Source of the DNA: Blastomyces gilchristii SLH14081
Taxonomy: Eukaryota > Ascomycota > Eurotiomycetes > Onygenales > Ajellomycetaceae
Length of the DNA stretch: 64,000 nucleotides
NCBI RefSeq assembly: GCF_000003855.2
Contig: NW_003101676.1
Location: 245,103-309,102 of the forward strand
Reading direction: 5' to 3'
Of the stretch, positions 35,943 to 46,939 are shown piece after piece; the first letter of the stretch is position 1, and every line of letters begins with the position of its first letter. The notes under the pieces are model-generated. The model saw only the letters and a list, made by a program, of their open reading frames with translations. It did no database searches and had not been told where the DNA came from. Both the position numbers and the translations under genes were made by a program.

Positions 35943-36851
35943 GGTGGATGCTTGGGGGCGCGTTGTCGCTCAGGAGAATGAAATTTGACGCGTTGAAAGA
36001 GCGATTCATAAGGTTTTGACTATCTGGATTGTTGCGAAGACATCAATGATTCAGTGAGTAAACAGGTCAAGTAGCACAGAAAGACGAAGGGGAAGGGGGA
36101 TTACCAGTCGCAGACTATCCATAAGGAAGGTTAAACAAGAAGGCCCACAAGCCTTTCACAGCTTTCTGATCGTTTTCGGTTAATCGCGTTTGCTTTGTCC
36201 ACCGGTTGCGTGAATCGCAGTTGAAGTTGTCGATTGAATATTTGCTGTCCGGACCTTAGCCTTCTCAATTCGGTTTAGCCACCTGGACGGGGAAGAGCCG
36301 CAAGCCTTGTGCGCTAAGCGAGTTTTGGTAAGCGTGCATCTAAGTTAGCTAGCCAGCCACCACAACCTCACTCATTTCCCTAGAGAACGTCCTGTCTTTC
36401 AACAACCCACTTACACTTCTCTGTCCAGACATACATTCATTAAAAGAAAGGAACACAAGAAGCCAAAAAGAAGGGAGCACTCCACGGGGATTAGAAGAGA
36501 GCAAGCACCGAGGATGCTTGAAAGATCCTTCGATAGTACATTGTGACGAAACACCACAACTCTCAACTATCTCCATTAATCGTATATTACTATGTAGATA
36601 ACTAGCTGGGAATCTCATACATTGCAACACCTGACAATGATCAAACTCCTTTCAAATACGATAAATCCTGAATCTCTCAAAGACTCGCCACCACCAGTCT
36701 TCTGCTCATTAGCAAAAGAATGCCACAGAACCCACAAACCACTTCATCTGGATGATTGAAGTACAAAATTGAGTCTAAGCACAAAATTTTGCTAATATAT
36801 CAAAGAATTTTGACACTAGGAAACCAAATAGAAAAGAAAACCTAAGACTTC
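35943..36851. promoter_or_regulatory. THO2 upstream region and MFS gene 3' flank
   Basis: About 900 bp, holding the THO2 promoter and 5' leader at the left and the 3' end of the MFS gene at the right. A 93-codon frame on the minus strand (36349-36630) has no motif and is not called. Confidence 0.5.
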
Positions 36852-38514
36852 TCAGGCACCAGCAGCAATACCTGCGGTCGCGAAAAATAGTTTCTCGCGG
36901 CGCATCATGAGACTTGAGACTGCTACAAGGGCGCCCCCTGCGATGACTAGCGCATATGTTTTGTCAATGGCACTGACAATGGCATCAAGCACCCACATTT
37001 TGAGGTCTGGAGAGAAGTTTTGCACCAGGCCAGAACGAGCCCCCAGGATGGCCGCCTGAATGTCCGCCCCGGCAACGTCCGGTAGGATCTCCTGAATCTG
37101 GTCCTGACTGGCGTTGAGGAGGATGGCGTTGGCAGGGGCAAGAGCAATTGTAATCCCCACGAACTGTGCTAATGTGATAAACCCGATGGCTGGTGCGACA
37201 TTTTCCTGGTCGACCACAGCTTGGGTGACGGAAAATGAGGCCTGGAGAAACATTCCTACGCCGGTGCCTATGAGTACGGTATACCCGTAAACGCGGCTGA
37301 GAGGGGTGTCGTGCTCGACAACGTACATGAGGCCGGATCCAACTATGGTCAGAAAACCGCCTACCAAGTACCACGACATGTAATACCCTAGTTTGGCCAT
37401 CAATGTGCCGTTGATAAAGACAAACACGATCATTACTATCACTAAAGGCAGCAATCGCCACCCTGCATCTAACGGGGTGTCGCCACGCGTGAACTGGAAG
37501 AAAAGAGGAACCATGTAAAATGGGCACAAAGGCACATGTGCCAGAGGCAGCTGTGCAGCTGAACAAGAGGAGCACCGTACGTGAGCGGAAGAACTGCACT
37601 GGAATAATACGACGCGAGGGGCAGGTGCCGATAGCCCAGGCTTGTTGGATGCCCAGCAGGATAAATAGCACACCAGCGACGACAAACATGGAAATAATCC
37701 GCGCCGAATTCCACGGGAACGTGAGTCCGCCCAGATTAAGCGCGAGAATGAAGGCTGTCAGCGCGCCGCCCTGCAGCAGGATACCCGGGTCATCCAGCTC
37801 GGCCCACCGCTCCTTGATAGTCGCTCCCGGGCGCGGGTCTATGCTTGGGATGAGGAGAAGGTAAAAGGGGGCACAGGCGGCGCCGATGAAAATGTTGATA
37901 TAGAATGCCCATCGCCAGCCCACATCAGACTCGCTAAAAGCACCCCCGACCACAGGGCCTAGGACAATTCCAAGTCCCCATGTCAAGGCGGTGCAGGATA
38001 CAGACAATGGCCGCTCCGTGAACGTGGTGGTGGCGGCAATAAGCGTCATGCACCTAACATACAAGCTGGGGCCCCCCATGACTGCTAAGGCACGACCAAG
38101 AATCATGCTATTGAGGGATGGGGCGGCGCCGCAGATGGCCGAGCCGACCTCGAAAATGACCGCGTTAACGATGAAGAGCCACTTCACGTTTACCTGGCCG
38201 TACATTCGGCCCCAGACCAGGTTAACAGCGGTCGCGCAGAGCAGGAAAGCGACGCTCAGCCATGCCAAGTTCTGGATGCCGCCGAGTTCTTCCACGATAA
38301 CGGCCTGCAGATCGGCTACCACTGTCACGTCGAGGGCATAGAGGAAGGTTGAGGCTAGGATCGATATGAAGGTCAGATACCATTTCCATCCGTCGATGTT
38401 GCGTGGAGGAGTATCTAGTGTAGGGCTTTCGATTGCTGTGGGACTCTCAGCCTCAGTAGTCGAGTCCTTTGCACGGCTGGTTGAACTATCGCCTTCGGTT
38501 TTCTCAACTGCCAT
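36852..38514 (-). pseudogene. DHA2-type MFS transporter with a one-base frameshift
   Basis: The N-terminal frame starts at 38514 (MAVEKTEGDSS) and runs through the first nine or so membrane segments: YLTFISILASTFLYALDVTVV, the GRMYGQ loop and the antiporter motif C region GLGIVLGPVVGG. It stays homologous to CAFVPI, then changes into Arg/His-rich sequence. The correct continuation YMVPLFFQFTRGDTPLDAG appears in the next frame and stays open for about 220 codons to a stop at 36852, with more membrane segments (LVGGFLTIVGSGLMYV). One missing T in the run of four at 37517-37520 (plus-strand AAAA) explains the break; a repaired length near 550 aa fits 14-segment drug:H+ antiporters. No intron resolves it. 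It may be a young pseudogene or a base-calling error in a homopolymer. Substrate unknown. Confidence 0.8.
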
Positions 38515-39893
38515 TCTGGAGCTGAAAAGCAGTAGATGGAAGAGGGAATATGTTGTGCTTCCTCGCAGATAGCAATAGGCAGGGAATGATTGTAATGGTT
38601 AATGGAACCAAATTCCATTTCCAAAAAAGATCAATAAAATTGGAGGCAATGGACGATTGAATTAAATCCTTTTCACAAACTCCTATCTCGACAGCGGCCC
38701 CTGCTTACCCTTTGGGCTGATTTGTCACCTCATACTTTGATTCATCGACTTACTTATCAGGAGAATTGGTCCTTACGTCACTATCTAACATATCATCTAC
38801 AGCTGCGGACTTAAGTCTTGCTAGTTGGCGGTCAACCATTAAGGGAAGTAAGTAACTACTGCTGTAGTATTCTGCCCTGCAGGAACTGACGCCACCGAAG
38901 CTTGACCGAAACTTTTCGGTCCAAAATTTGTCAGCAAGACGGAGCTTGGAAACAAGTTCGTGATGATCGGCAGCGTGTCCATACTTTAAATGACTTACAA
39001 GTTGAGCTCGATGGACGGAATGGCTTTCAAATCTCTGCTAGAACGCACTGTGTACACCACAGGGAGCTACAGAGCGACCATTCATGGAGGAGTTCGGTGG
39101 AGTTTCAATTCAATTGCATATCTGTTTTCATGAGATAACTACTCATGACCATGCATACTAACTCTACCATAGCAGGCTGCGTACCGGGTTTGTTGGACAT
39201 GGCGGGATTGGCATTAACAATCTGAACTAGCTAGAGTTGAAGTCTCCTGGCCTGATTTCGGGGGTAACTACTGACGGAGTTAGGTAACGACCGGACATGA
39301 GTATGGAAGACTGAATGAATCACGCTGGTAAAATTATTTCTTATGTTCCTGATCTTTGTCTTCTCATCATAGATGTCTGAAGATCTCTGAGAGAACGGTG
39401 CTCTGAGACCTTCATATGGTACTGCTCAGAGATCTTGTACGTATAACAACGCGTGAAGAAAGGACTTATTAAGGAGATGTGCTCTCGGTGTCAATGATTA
39501 CTACTTGTCAGATAATATAGCAGTGTTCATTACTTGATTAACAATTCATAAGATGATTGGCTTCTGCCAGACGTGCCACCTATTCCTTATAGATAGGCCC
39601 CCGAAGGGAGAGAAGAGAAGAGGAAGAGGGAGGAGTTAAGGGGAAGGAGGGGAGGGGAAGGAGGTGCGGTTGGAAGCTGGCACAAGGGACAAGTGCTTAG
39701 GGGAGGGAAATCGAAGAACCTATTTATTAGTATGACACTGAAGGTATTTGTCAAGAATGATTGTATCTGAGTATCCATTGTGAGGTTGAAAATATGGAAA
39801 TGTTGTGTATTTTTCTTATACAGTCACTAAGCTCGACCCAGTCTTCCGTATTAGGAACTATTTAGCACGTCCCCAAGATAAATTTTAACAATT
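38515..39893. other. Intergenic region with an inverted repeat remnant
   Basis: This 1.4-kb gap holds the MFS upstream region and the 3' flank of the epimerase-like gene. The inverted repeat at 39381-39435 and the surrounding short-word composition (CTCTGAGA, AGATCT) resemble transposon debris. Open frames here are unsupported. Confidence 0.5.
39381..39435. repeat. 11-bp perfect inverted repeat
   Basis: AGATCTCTGAG (39381-39391) and CTCAGAGATCT (39425-39435) are exact reverse complements separated by 33 bases. The spacing and setting suit a stem-loop or the remains of a small mobile element. Confidence 0.65.
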
Positions 39894-41107
39894 TCAAGCA
39901 AGGCCCAAGGCCTTTGCTTCAAGGTCAACGATATCAGGCAAAATTTCACGCGCAGATGGCCGGTGCGGATTCCAACCAAGAAGTTTCTTCGCACGAATCG
40001 CATGGGCTCTCGAATTGGTTCCCCACGAGAAAGGCCCAAATGCAAACAAATCTGCAGTCTGCTTGCCATCCAGGATTTCCAGCTCTGAGGAGGTGATCAG
40101 TCCCTTGTCAAAAGCAATCTTCGCTACCGCCTTCTCCACATCGCCCCAGACAAACGATCCATTTTCCACAAAGTAATACCCTTCCTTTCCCCAAGTCGCT
40201 TTCCCGCCGCCGGCAGCCGCAGCTTCGCCAAGGAGGAGGAATAGGTCACTCAAATCATAAACATGGATTTCGTGCCAGACATTTTCGCCTTTGCCCACCT
40301 GGAGGCCCTTCTTTCTCTTTAGAACGTACTTGGCCAGGTTGTATATCTGGGAACCTCGGGTATTGCCTGGACCCCGTCCAGCGCCATAGATTGTCGGGGG
40401 GCAGACGATGGCTGTCTTGGCCCGATCAGCAGCAACCTCACCGACAGCCAAGACGATTTTGTCCACGTCTCGATGGAAAGCCTCGTCGGGAAGAGACGTC
40501 ACTTCGCCAATTCCATCCCAGTCATTGTATTCCTTCGGGCGAAGACCTCCGTAGGTCGAATTGCCTAAATCTTCGAATGTGAGAATACCTGTTCCCGAAG
40601 TGTGGATCCACCAACCAGGGCGATCGGGCGTGTGGGCAGCTATGCCCTTGGCAATCGCTTGTGAGGAAGCAACATGGTCACAGTCCGCGAAGTCTGTTGA
40701 AGCCAGCAAGATCATAAGTAAACCGTGTTAGCCAGCCATTTCCCAGACGATTAAACATATACTTCACAAGTATGAAGAGGAAATAGAAGATAGTATCTTG
40801 CAAGGACATGTCATACGGTAGACGATATCCGCCTTCTTTGCTTCTTCTTCGAGGAGCGCAACGGAGTCGAGATCCCCGTACACAAGCTTAGTGTTTGGAT
40901 ACTTGCTAGTAACCAACGCTCCTTTTTCCTGACTGCGGACGAGTGCAGTGAACTCCCATTCCGGGTGGACTTCATTGAGACGGAAGAAAGCATCTCCCCC
41001 GATGTATCCAGTAGCTCCAGTCCTAAGCTTTGTCAGATCGCCCGTGGGATACTTAGTTTGGAGCGGAATGCGCTGTTAACTCACACGAATACCTTGGGTG
41101 GGGCCAT
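39894..41107 (-). CDS. NAD(P)-dependent epimerase/dehydratase-like protein (extended SDR)
   Basis: Three exons, 41085-41107, 40817-41022 and 39894-40693, give about 342 aa. Exon 1 encodes only MAPPKVF plus two bases of the next codon; its join completes the Rossmann motif KVFVTGATGYIGG (TGxxGxxGG). Later landmarks are LVYGDLDS, the HFADCDHV junction, WWIHTSGTGIL, TAIVCPPTIYGAGRGPGNTR and the C-terminal NSRAHAIRAKKLLGWNPHRP typical of epimerase-like proteins. It belongs to the fungal NAD-dependent epimerase/dehydratase group related to NmrA-like and sugar-nucleotide epimerase enzymes. The substrate is not evident; a catalytic Tyr-x3-Lys is not clearly seen, so enzymatic activity is not certain. 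Cytosolic by lack of signals. Neighbouring genes give no pathway. Confidence 0.9.
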
Positions 41108-42971
41108 TTTGACGCTGCGGGGGGGTTCTTATTTAGTAGATTAGTGAAACGGGGCTCCCGTCGCTCCAAGAGGGGTCGGGGTCTGTTGAAGGGATATGGA
41201 GACAGTAGTGCGAATAGGTGAACGCGTGCTTCAGGGCTTTCAGCAACAATTCACATGGATGATGGTTTGGTGATAGTTCAAGAACAACTCCCCTGGCACC
41301 AGCCCTCTTATATATTCCTCGTGAATTCACCTGATGATGCTGATGTTCTCATCCACCTTGGCAAGCAGTGGGGTAATGTATAATCCATCCTGGACACTCC
41401 CCCATTCTTGGAACCATCTGGGCGCCGCTTTGCCATTTTGGGTTATGGCTTTAGCATACGCTGTACAGTGTCAAGCTTGGGTTCTTCAGACCTTTTGCAA
41501 GCTCTCACTGGTGGTTGAGATCTGCAACATTGTGCATTGAGATTGAAAATCTCGCTGAGCATTTTATTTAACAGACATATTTATATTTTGGACCCTGTAT
41601 AACAAAAGACTGGCTGTCTCACACATTCCGAATTGAAATGCTGTTCAATCTCATTCCGCACCGCAGGGGACGTGATAACCACGGAGCAATCGAAACCCTC
41701 AAAGCTACAATCTTAAGAATCACTCTGCAGACTGTAGGAGGCGCATTCTTTTGGCTTTACCAAGCTGTATGTACGGTACAAGGCTCAAAGGCCACCTGGT
41801 CGCGGTCAAAAATACACTTTGGGCAAACGCTGTTCAAGGGATTGAAGTAGGAGAACTTGCTGTTCCTCTTGAGCTAGTCTTCTGACTCTCCAGAGACACA
41901 GAGGGTGAGGCAGAAGAATAGGCACTCATTGTTGGAGATTGCAAAACACTTCTTGCAGAATACAGGAGCATATTTTGAATAGGATGCCTAGGAAACACCA
42001 TGCTTATTACAGCAGCATGTTCAAAACTGCATGATGTGCAGGGAACCAAAGACTCCAGAAGCTGGGCCTGTTTATACAAAGCCAGATTTCATAAGAAGGA
42101 GCTATTGACATTGGGTTTGGCATTTTGCTCTAGAATCATTAACTCAAGTGCACATATGAGCACTGAAATATATACATAGTCTAGTAACTAATATTCTTTC
42201 ATAGTATGTTTTGGTTTTTAAAGCTGCTAATCATTCAAGACATCTCATTTCTGTCATTTTGACATCTAGAATTATATCCACACTGTTAGATGCATGCACC
42301 AGTCCTCATTACAATTGTCCACACCCATTGTTGGCCTATCCAAATAGCCAGCTTTCAACCAAAGAACATATGATATGACAACACAACAACTGTGGCTTTC
42401 CGGTGGGGCATTCTGTTCTTAGAAGGAGAATTACCTTTTAAGCTCGGGAACGGATCCACTATGTCAAGAATATGTGCCCTAGATTCGGTCACAACTAGGC
42501 GTTATGAAACGTGGGGATTTCCAAGCAGCTTAATAAGGTTCACTTATGTTTAGATAACAACAACCAACCACATTCAACCTCTCTCACAACTTACAATACC
42601 GGTTTGTAAGTATTCTAACTTGGACGATTCGATATTGCCCGTCCACAACCTCGTATTCCTGCCCCGCGCGCCTTATGACAGGGGCATGGTGCACGAAATA
42701 CCCCGCGCTGAGCAAAACTTGGAGCCGAAATGTGTAATTCCTTCAATGATATATTAATCTCCGTTTCACCTCCACATAGTAGTCCATTTCCGAGTTTAAC
42801 TTCGTTTACATAATTACTGCTGAGCGGTTCCAAAACAACAGGAAAAAAGAAGTCACGAAAACCGAATTTCATATTACCTATTTTTATAATCAGAGAGGAA
42901 TCTAACATATTGAAATACCTCAAGTCATAAGAACAGAAAAAAATAAAGAAAGAAAGAAAGAAAAAGCAACA
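41108..42971. other. Intergenic region between divergent genes
   Basis: This 1.9-kb region lies between the epimerase-like gene and the GFA-domain gene and should contain both promoters. Frames at 41334-41540, 41638-41850 and 41834-42079 were examined; they lack motifs and overlap with stops in between, so they look at most like decayed sequence. No RNA gene is seen. Confidence 0.5.
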
Positions 42972-43571
42972 ATGTCCGCAGCCACACCAACAACCACAGA
43001 TCCAGCTCCGGTCGTCGTAGGCGGCTGTGCATGTTCCTACCTCCGCTACACTTCCACCGCCCTTCCCAGTAGCCTATCGCACTGCTTTTGCGTTGAATGC
43101 CGCAAGTCCGCGGGCGGCCCGTTCCAAACATACGTCCGCTTCCCCACAACGGCCGTAACCTGGCTCAACGACCGGCAGCCTAAATATTTCTCAGCTAGCA
43201 CCTTCGCCCGCCGCGGGTTCTGCGACAAGTGTGGCTCGAGTTTGGTGTTCCAGATGAATGAGCACCCGGAGAGGATTTCGTTAACTGGGGGCTCTATTGA
43301 TGATTGGGATGTGAAGTGGGGACTGGAAGGAAAGAGAGAAGGGGAAGGGGAAATGGAAGGGAAAGGGGAAGGGGAAGCAGGAGCCAAAAAAGATGGATGG
43401 GACGAATTGAATAAGTCATCCGTGTATTACTGGGTGAGAGAGAAACCGTCTTGGTATAAGGTGCCGAATGATGGTGTGGTGAAATACTTCACGGATCCGG
43501 ATCTTGAGGAGCAGCCGCCGGGATTCGGGGGGGGGGAGGGAGACCCTTTTGGAGTGGTGGCTCGTAAATGA
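42972..43571 (+). CDS. GFA-domain protein (glutathione-dependent formaldehyde-activating type)
   Basis: This single exon encodes 199 aa. The zinc-binding cysteines of the GFA/CENP-V fold are all present: C19-x-C21, C38-x-C40-x2-C43 (SHCFCVECRKSAGG), and C84-x2-C87 (GFCDKCGSSLVF). The usual GSIDD turn follows (LTGGSIDDWDV). After residue 115 a Gly/Glu/Lys-rich insertion of about 25 residues interrupts the domain before the C-terminal PSWYKVPNDG. Founding members bind glutathione and speed S-hydroxymethylglutathione formation, but most fungal GFA proteins have no tested activity, so only the fold is claimed. The leader contains A/G-rich repeats just before the ATG. Confidence 0.92.
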   Translation: MSAATPTTTDPAPVVVGGCACSYLRYTSTALPSSLSHCFCVECRKSAGGPFQTYVRFPTTAVTWLNDRQPKYFSASTFARRGFCDKCGSSLVFQMNEHPERISLTGGSIDDWDVKWGLEGKREGEGEMEGKGEGEAGAKKDGWDELNKSSVYYWVREKPSWYKVPNDGVVKYFTDPDLEEQPPGFGGGEGDPFGVVARK

Positions 43572-44817
43572 TAGCGGGCATTGGTATTCGATGTATATCT
43601 GAGCGGCAATTTTGCAGTAAGGAGAAAAGGGGTCATATCCCATGATCTTCCATATATTTCGTTCTGGGTTTTTGAGCTGAGGGCTCATCGGATAATGTAA
43701 TAATAGGGTGTTCCATCGAAATGCAAGGAGCCGATTGTTGTAGTTATTTGGTGCTTCAGGCACTCATTGTCCAAACAGAGAATTGAAGATGCATGATAGA
43801 ATACATCAAAATCACCCTCTCTATCCCAACCAGTGCAGGGCAAGATCATCCACGTGATCTCTTAAAGGGGCTCTAACAACACCTAGGGACCACACAATAC
43901 TCAATATAAAACAAGATTCAGATCAAAAATCTTCTTCTTCTTCTTCTTTTGTCATTATTCAAAAGACTCCAACAGTGATCACACCTTTTCTGCTCTGACA
44001 TTCCTTTGATTGAACCCAAGTCTTTCATCACCTTTCCATCATCATATCCCTTTCCACGGCTTTGCCCCTTTTCCAGTTGTATCTCCCGTCTTGGACTCTG
44101 CAGAACATCTTTGTTCTCCTTATTGCTTCAGAAGAAACAGTCTCTAATACCAGGTCGGGTATTCTGAAGGCCTCTTGGTGTCCACGCAGCTAGGGTATCG
44201 TCCTCTCGACATAGCAAAGAGCCATCCATCGCCTAGCCCCTAGGGCTGTTGGAAACCCGCAGAGCAAAGAGTGCCCTTTTTGTCAACAAGGTTGAACTAT
44301 TCAGTCATTCCATCGCCTGGATCAAACATTCGTTTTAGCATATAGCTAGGCCCTTTCTTCCTTCCTTTCCCAGCAGAACAGCATCCTATCCTATACCGCG
44401 AAAACCACCGCTCTTCAGGAGCTGGCTCAAGCTGTTCGTTCGCATCCCCCTTTCAAAAGGTTATTCGCAAGACTTCCTTTTGAAATCAACTGTTATTCCA
44501 ATCTGTTCAACCTTGAGATAGACCTTCTCGTAGCAACGCCGAGAACGCAATCAAACTTGTATAGCAATCCAAGTTTCAGCAGAATACCTAGCATTAAGGA
44601 CATTCCATCAAGATACCACAGAAGTCCCAAGGAATTCTGAAAACCGATTTCGTTTTGCGTTCTGCGCAATTTCATTCCAAGAAAGCCTTCTGGAAGCCCG
44701 TTTGGAAACACTTTTGGAAATTCCTTTGGATTTCGAGCAGAAATAAACACACTACCGTAACGTTCTGCTGCGCTTCGAAGGACACAATAACGATTTATCC
44801 CGATAGTTCGTCGCAGA
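43572..44817. promoter_or_regulatory. Long upstream region of the CCCH gene
   Basis: This 1.25-kb gap holds the end of the GFA gene and the promoter and probable long leader of the zinc-finger gene. A CTT/TTC trinucleotide run lies at 43931-43948 and pyrimidine-rich stretches follow. No supported coding sequence. Confidence 0.5.
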
Positions 44818-46602
44818 ATGGCTGATTGGGATCCGTCCCTCTATACCGGAATGCCTGACCGATTGGATAGTCCTGGGCCAATTCCGGAAGAATATTCTCG
44901 ACAGTACCGATCTCTGACAAAGAACACAGTAGAAACCCATGGGCTAGAAACCCAACCCCCTACGACAACATGGAGTTCTGTAGCTCAAACGAGCCGGGTA
45001 GGAGCAACGTTTCTTAATAATCCAGAGTCCCATTCAATGCCTAAGCCTTCAATTCGTCCTTGGCCAACCTCAACCACAGCGTCTGGATCTGGTTTCTCTG
45101 GCGTGCAGGGGGCTGCAAATGAGCACACGTACGGAATGGCGAATGCAACGGGACGGAGCCAGCAAGAAGCACATCGAATGTTGCAGCCTCCTCAACAAAG
45201 AGTAGGGACCCAGCATGTGCATAACAATGGAAACCAATATCTCCCTATGGGACCATCAGCTTTCACCAGAGGACAACAGCCTGAAGTACAGCAACCATAC
45301 CAGAATTTTCAGTTCCAAACTCAGTCACAGATTCAATCAGCAGCTCAAGCTCAGCAACGAAATACTCCCCTCCAGAGTTTGCAGCCATCTGAGTCAAGAC
45401 AAAGTACTTCTGGCTCAAGAAGAGACAGACCTTCAGTCAAGCACCTAACCTGCTGGTGGTGGAATGAGAAGGGCCAGTGTAAATACAGTGTGGATGAATG
45501 TCTCTATGCACATCATAAGACAGGCAAGGTTGCCGACGCCCCAAGACAAGTGAAACCTGGAGGTAAGTCTCTTGTTCAATTTCTTTGCCATAGTGATGAA
45601 AGCAGATTCACTTCACTTTCCATATTCCTGTCACAATGTTTGTTTGCATGTTTGGAATCCGATTAGTCAGACGTCACCTTAGTATCGCTTCCACTTCGCT
45701 TCATATACATCTTCCTCTTCCTCTTCCTCCTCCATCCTTTCTTCTTCTTCTCTTTCTCAGCCACAACCCGTCTCCTCTGTACCGCGTTGATACACCGCAC
45801 CAAGCCCCCGCTCCGCTTCTCTTACTACCTACCTGTATGGCACATTGCCCACGAAGTCCCAACTCCCCATGTAGGAGCCCGCGGGCTCTCATCTCCTCAG
45901 GAGAAATCAGGAGGTTGACACCCCTTGCCTTTATGTTTCTTCATCTCGATACGCTCACTCAAAAACTCATTAACTAAACGTTCCCCTTCCATGACGCTGA
46001 CAGCGAGCTTGACAGAGCCCCCAGTAGCGGGCAGGAAGCTCGCAAGAGCCCTGCAGGAGGAGGAGGAGAGGAAGAGGGCACCAGAGCGAGAGGTGGGCTG
46101 TAAGTACAATTCAAGTCCCTCTGTAAAAGCAGTTTCGAACGCGTCCTCAACCGTTGCAACGCTGATTGCCTTCATCATTTGATCCAAAACACCTTCCATC
46201 CACCTAATTACAGCAGAAAAAACAACTAACATCCTTAATTTCCTCGCAGTCCTCCGAGCCCAAAATAAAGCCCTTCGCGAGGCTTACCTCGCTCTGCGGG
46301 AGACAACCTCGCAATCCCTCTCAACAGTCGTCACTATGCGGCAGTCTGTCACAAGACTGTCCGCAGAGGTGGTAAACGTCGAGAGGGACCGTGCGAGGCG
46401 CGGCCAGCTTTCCGCCACGCCCATAGGTGGCACAAATCAAGAAGACGCGCAGATGGCGCGCGCCCTGCGATCCGTGGATGACCAGGGTCTGCTTGCGGGC
46501 GTGGTGGAGGGGCAGGCGCGGGCGCGGGTGGCGCGGGTGGAGGAGACGTTGGAGGCGGTGGGGTTGGGGGAGGTTGTGGCGGAGGGGAGAAGGGGATGGT
46601 GA
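44818..46602 (+). CDS. CCCH zinc-finger protein with C-terminal coiled coil
   Basis: Three exons, 44818-45562, 46016-46099 and 46250-46602, give about 393 aa. The N-terminus starts MADWDPSLYTGMPDRLD. Residues 120-205 are Gln/Ser-rich. A single CCCH finger follows, C212-x8-C221-x6-C228-x3-H232 (TCWWWNEKGQCKYSVDECLY). Exon 2 continues from VKPG as EPPVAGRKLARALQEEEE, and exon 3 gives FLRAQNKALREAYLALRE, a heptad pattern consistent with a coiled coil. The join uses an acceptor at 46015, because it restores the expected downstream sequence in phase 1. A stronger-looking acceptor at 45760 opens a different short tail (see findings). Such fingers usually bind RNA; no target can be named. Confidence 0.82.
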
Positions 46603-46939
46603 GTAGAGGGGGGAGATGTGAGGGGTTGGCTTCTTTTTTGTATAATTATATTTTTTTCTTTTTTCTTTTCTTTTCTTTTTTTCTTTTTTCTTTTTTCTTT
46701 TTTCTTTTTTTTCGTATGACTGGAGTGCAAGGGGTGTATGATTATGAACCACGAATTCAAATTATGAAACAAAAGTGAATTTCGTTCAGAAAGCAACTTA
46801 CAGAGCCGGTATAAATAAATAGGAAATGGGGACAAGGTAGAAAGGCCAAGGTATTCTCTCAGCAGCGGCGGGCAGGTGCAAGAAAAGAAACAGAGGTAAA
46901 ATGAGAATATCTCGTCATAATCTACATATCATGCCACAC
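46603..46939. other. Convergent 3' region with CT-rich tract
   Basis: The gap between the CCCH gene and VPS17 is dominated by a T/C microsatellite (about 46643-46712). Frames running through it are low-complexity artefacts. Confidence 0.65.

Noticed and set aside
41638..42079. Possible decayed gene between the epimerase and GFA genes (a CPKC-like fragment and a Ser-rich frame)
   Set aside because: Fragments lie in different frames with stops between, and neither matches a family I can recognise.
46596..46778. Phe/Leu-rich short open frame
   Set aside because: It is read through the CT microsatellite after the CCCH gene.
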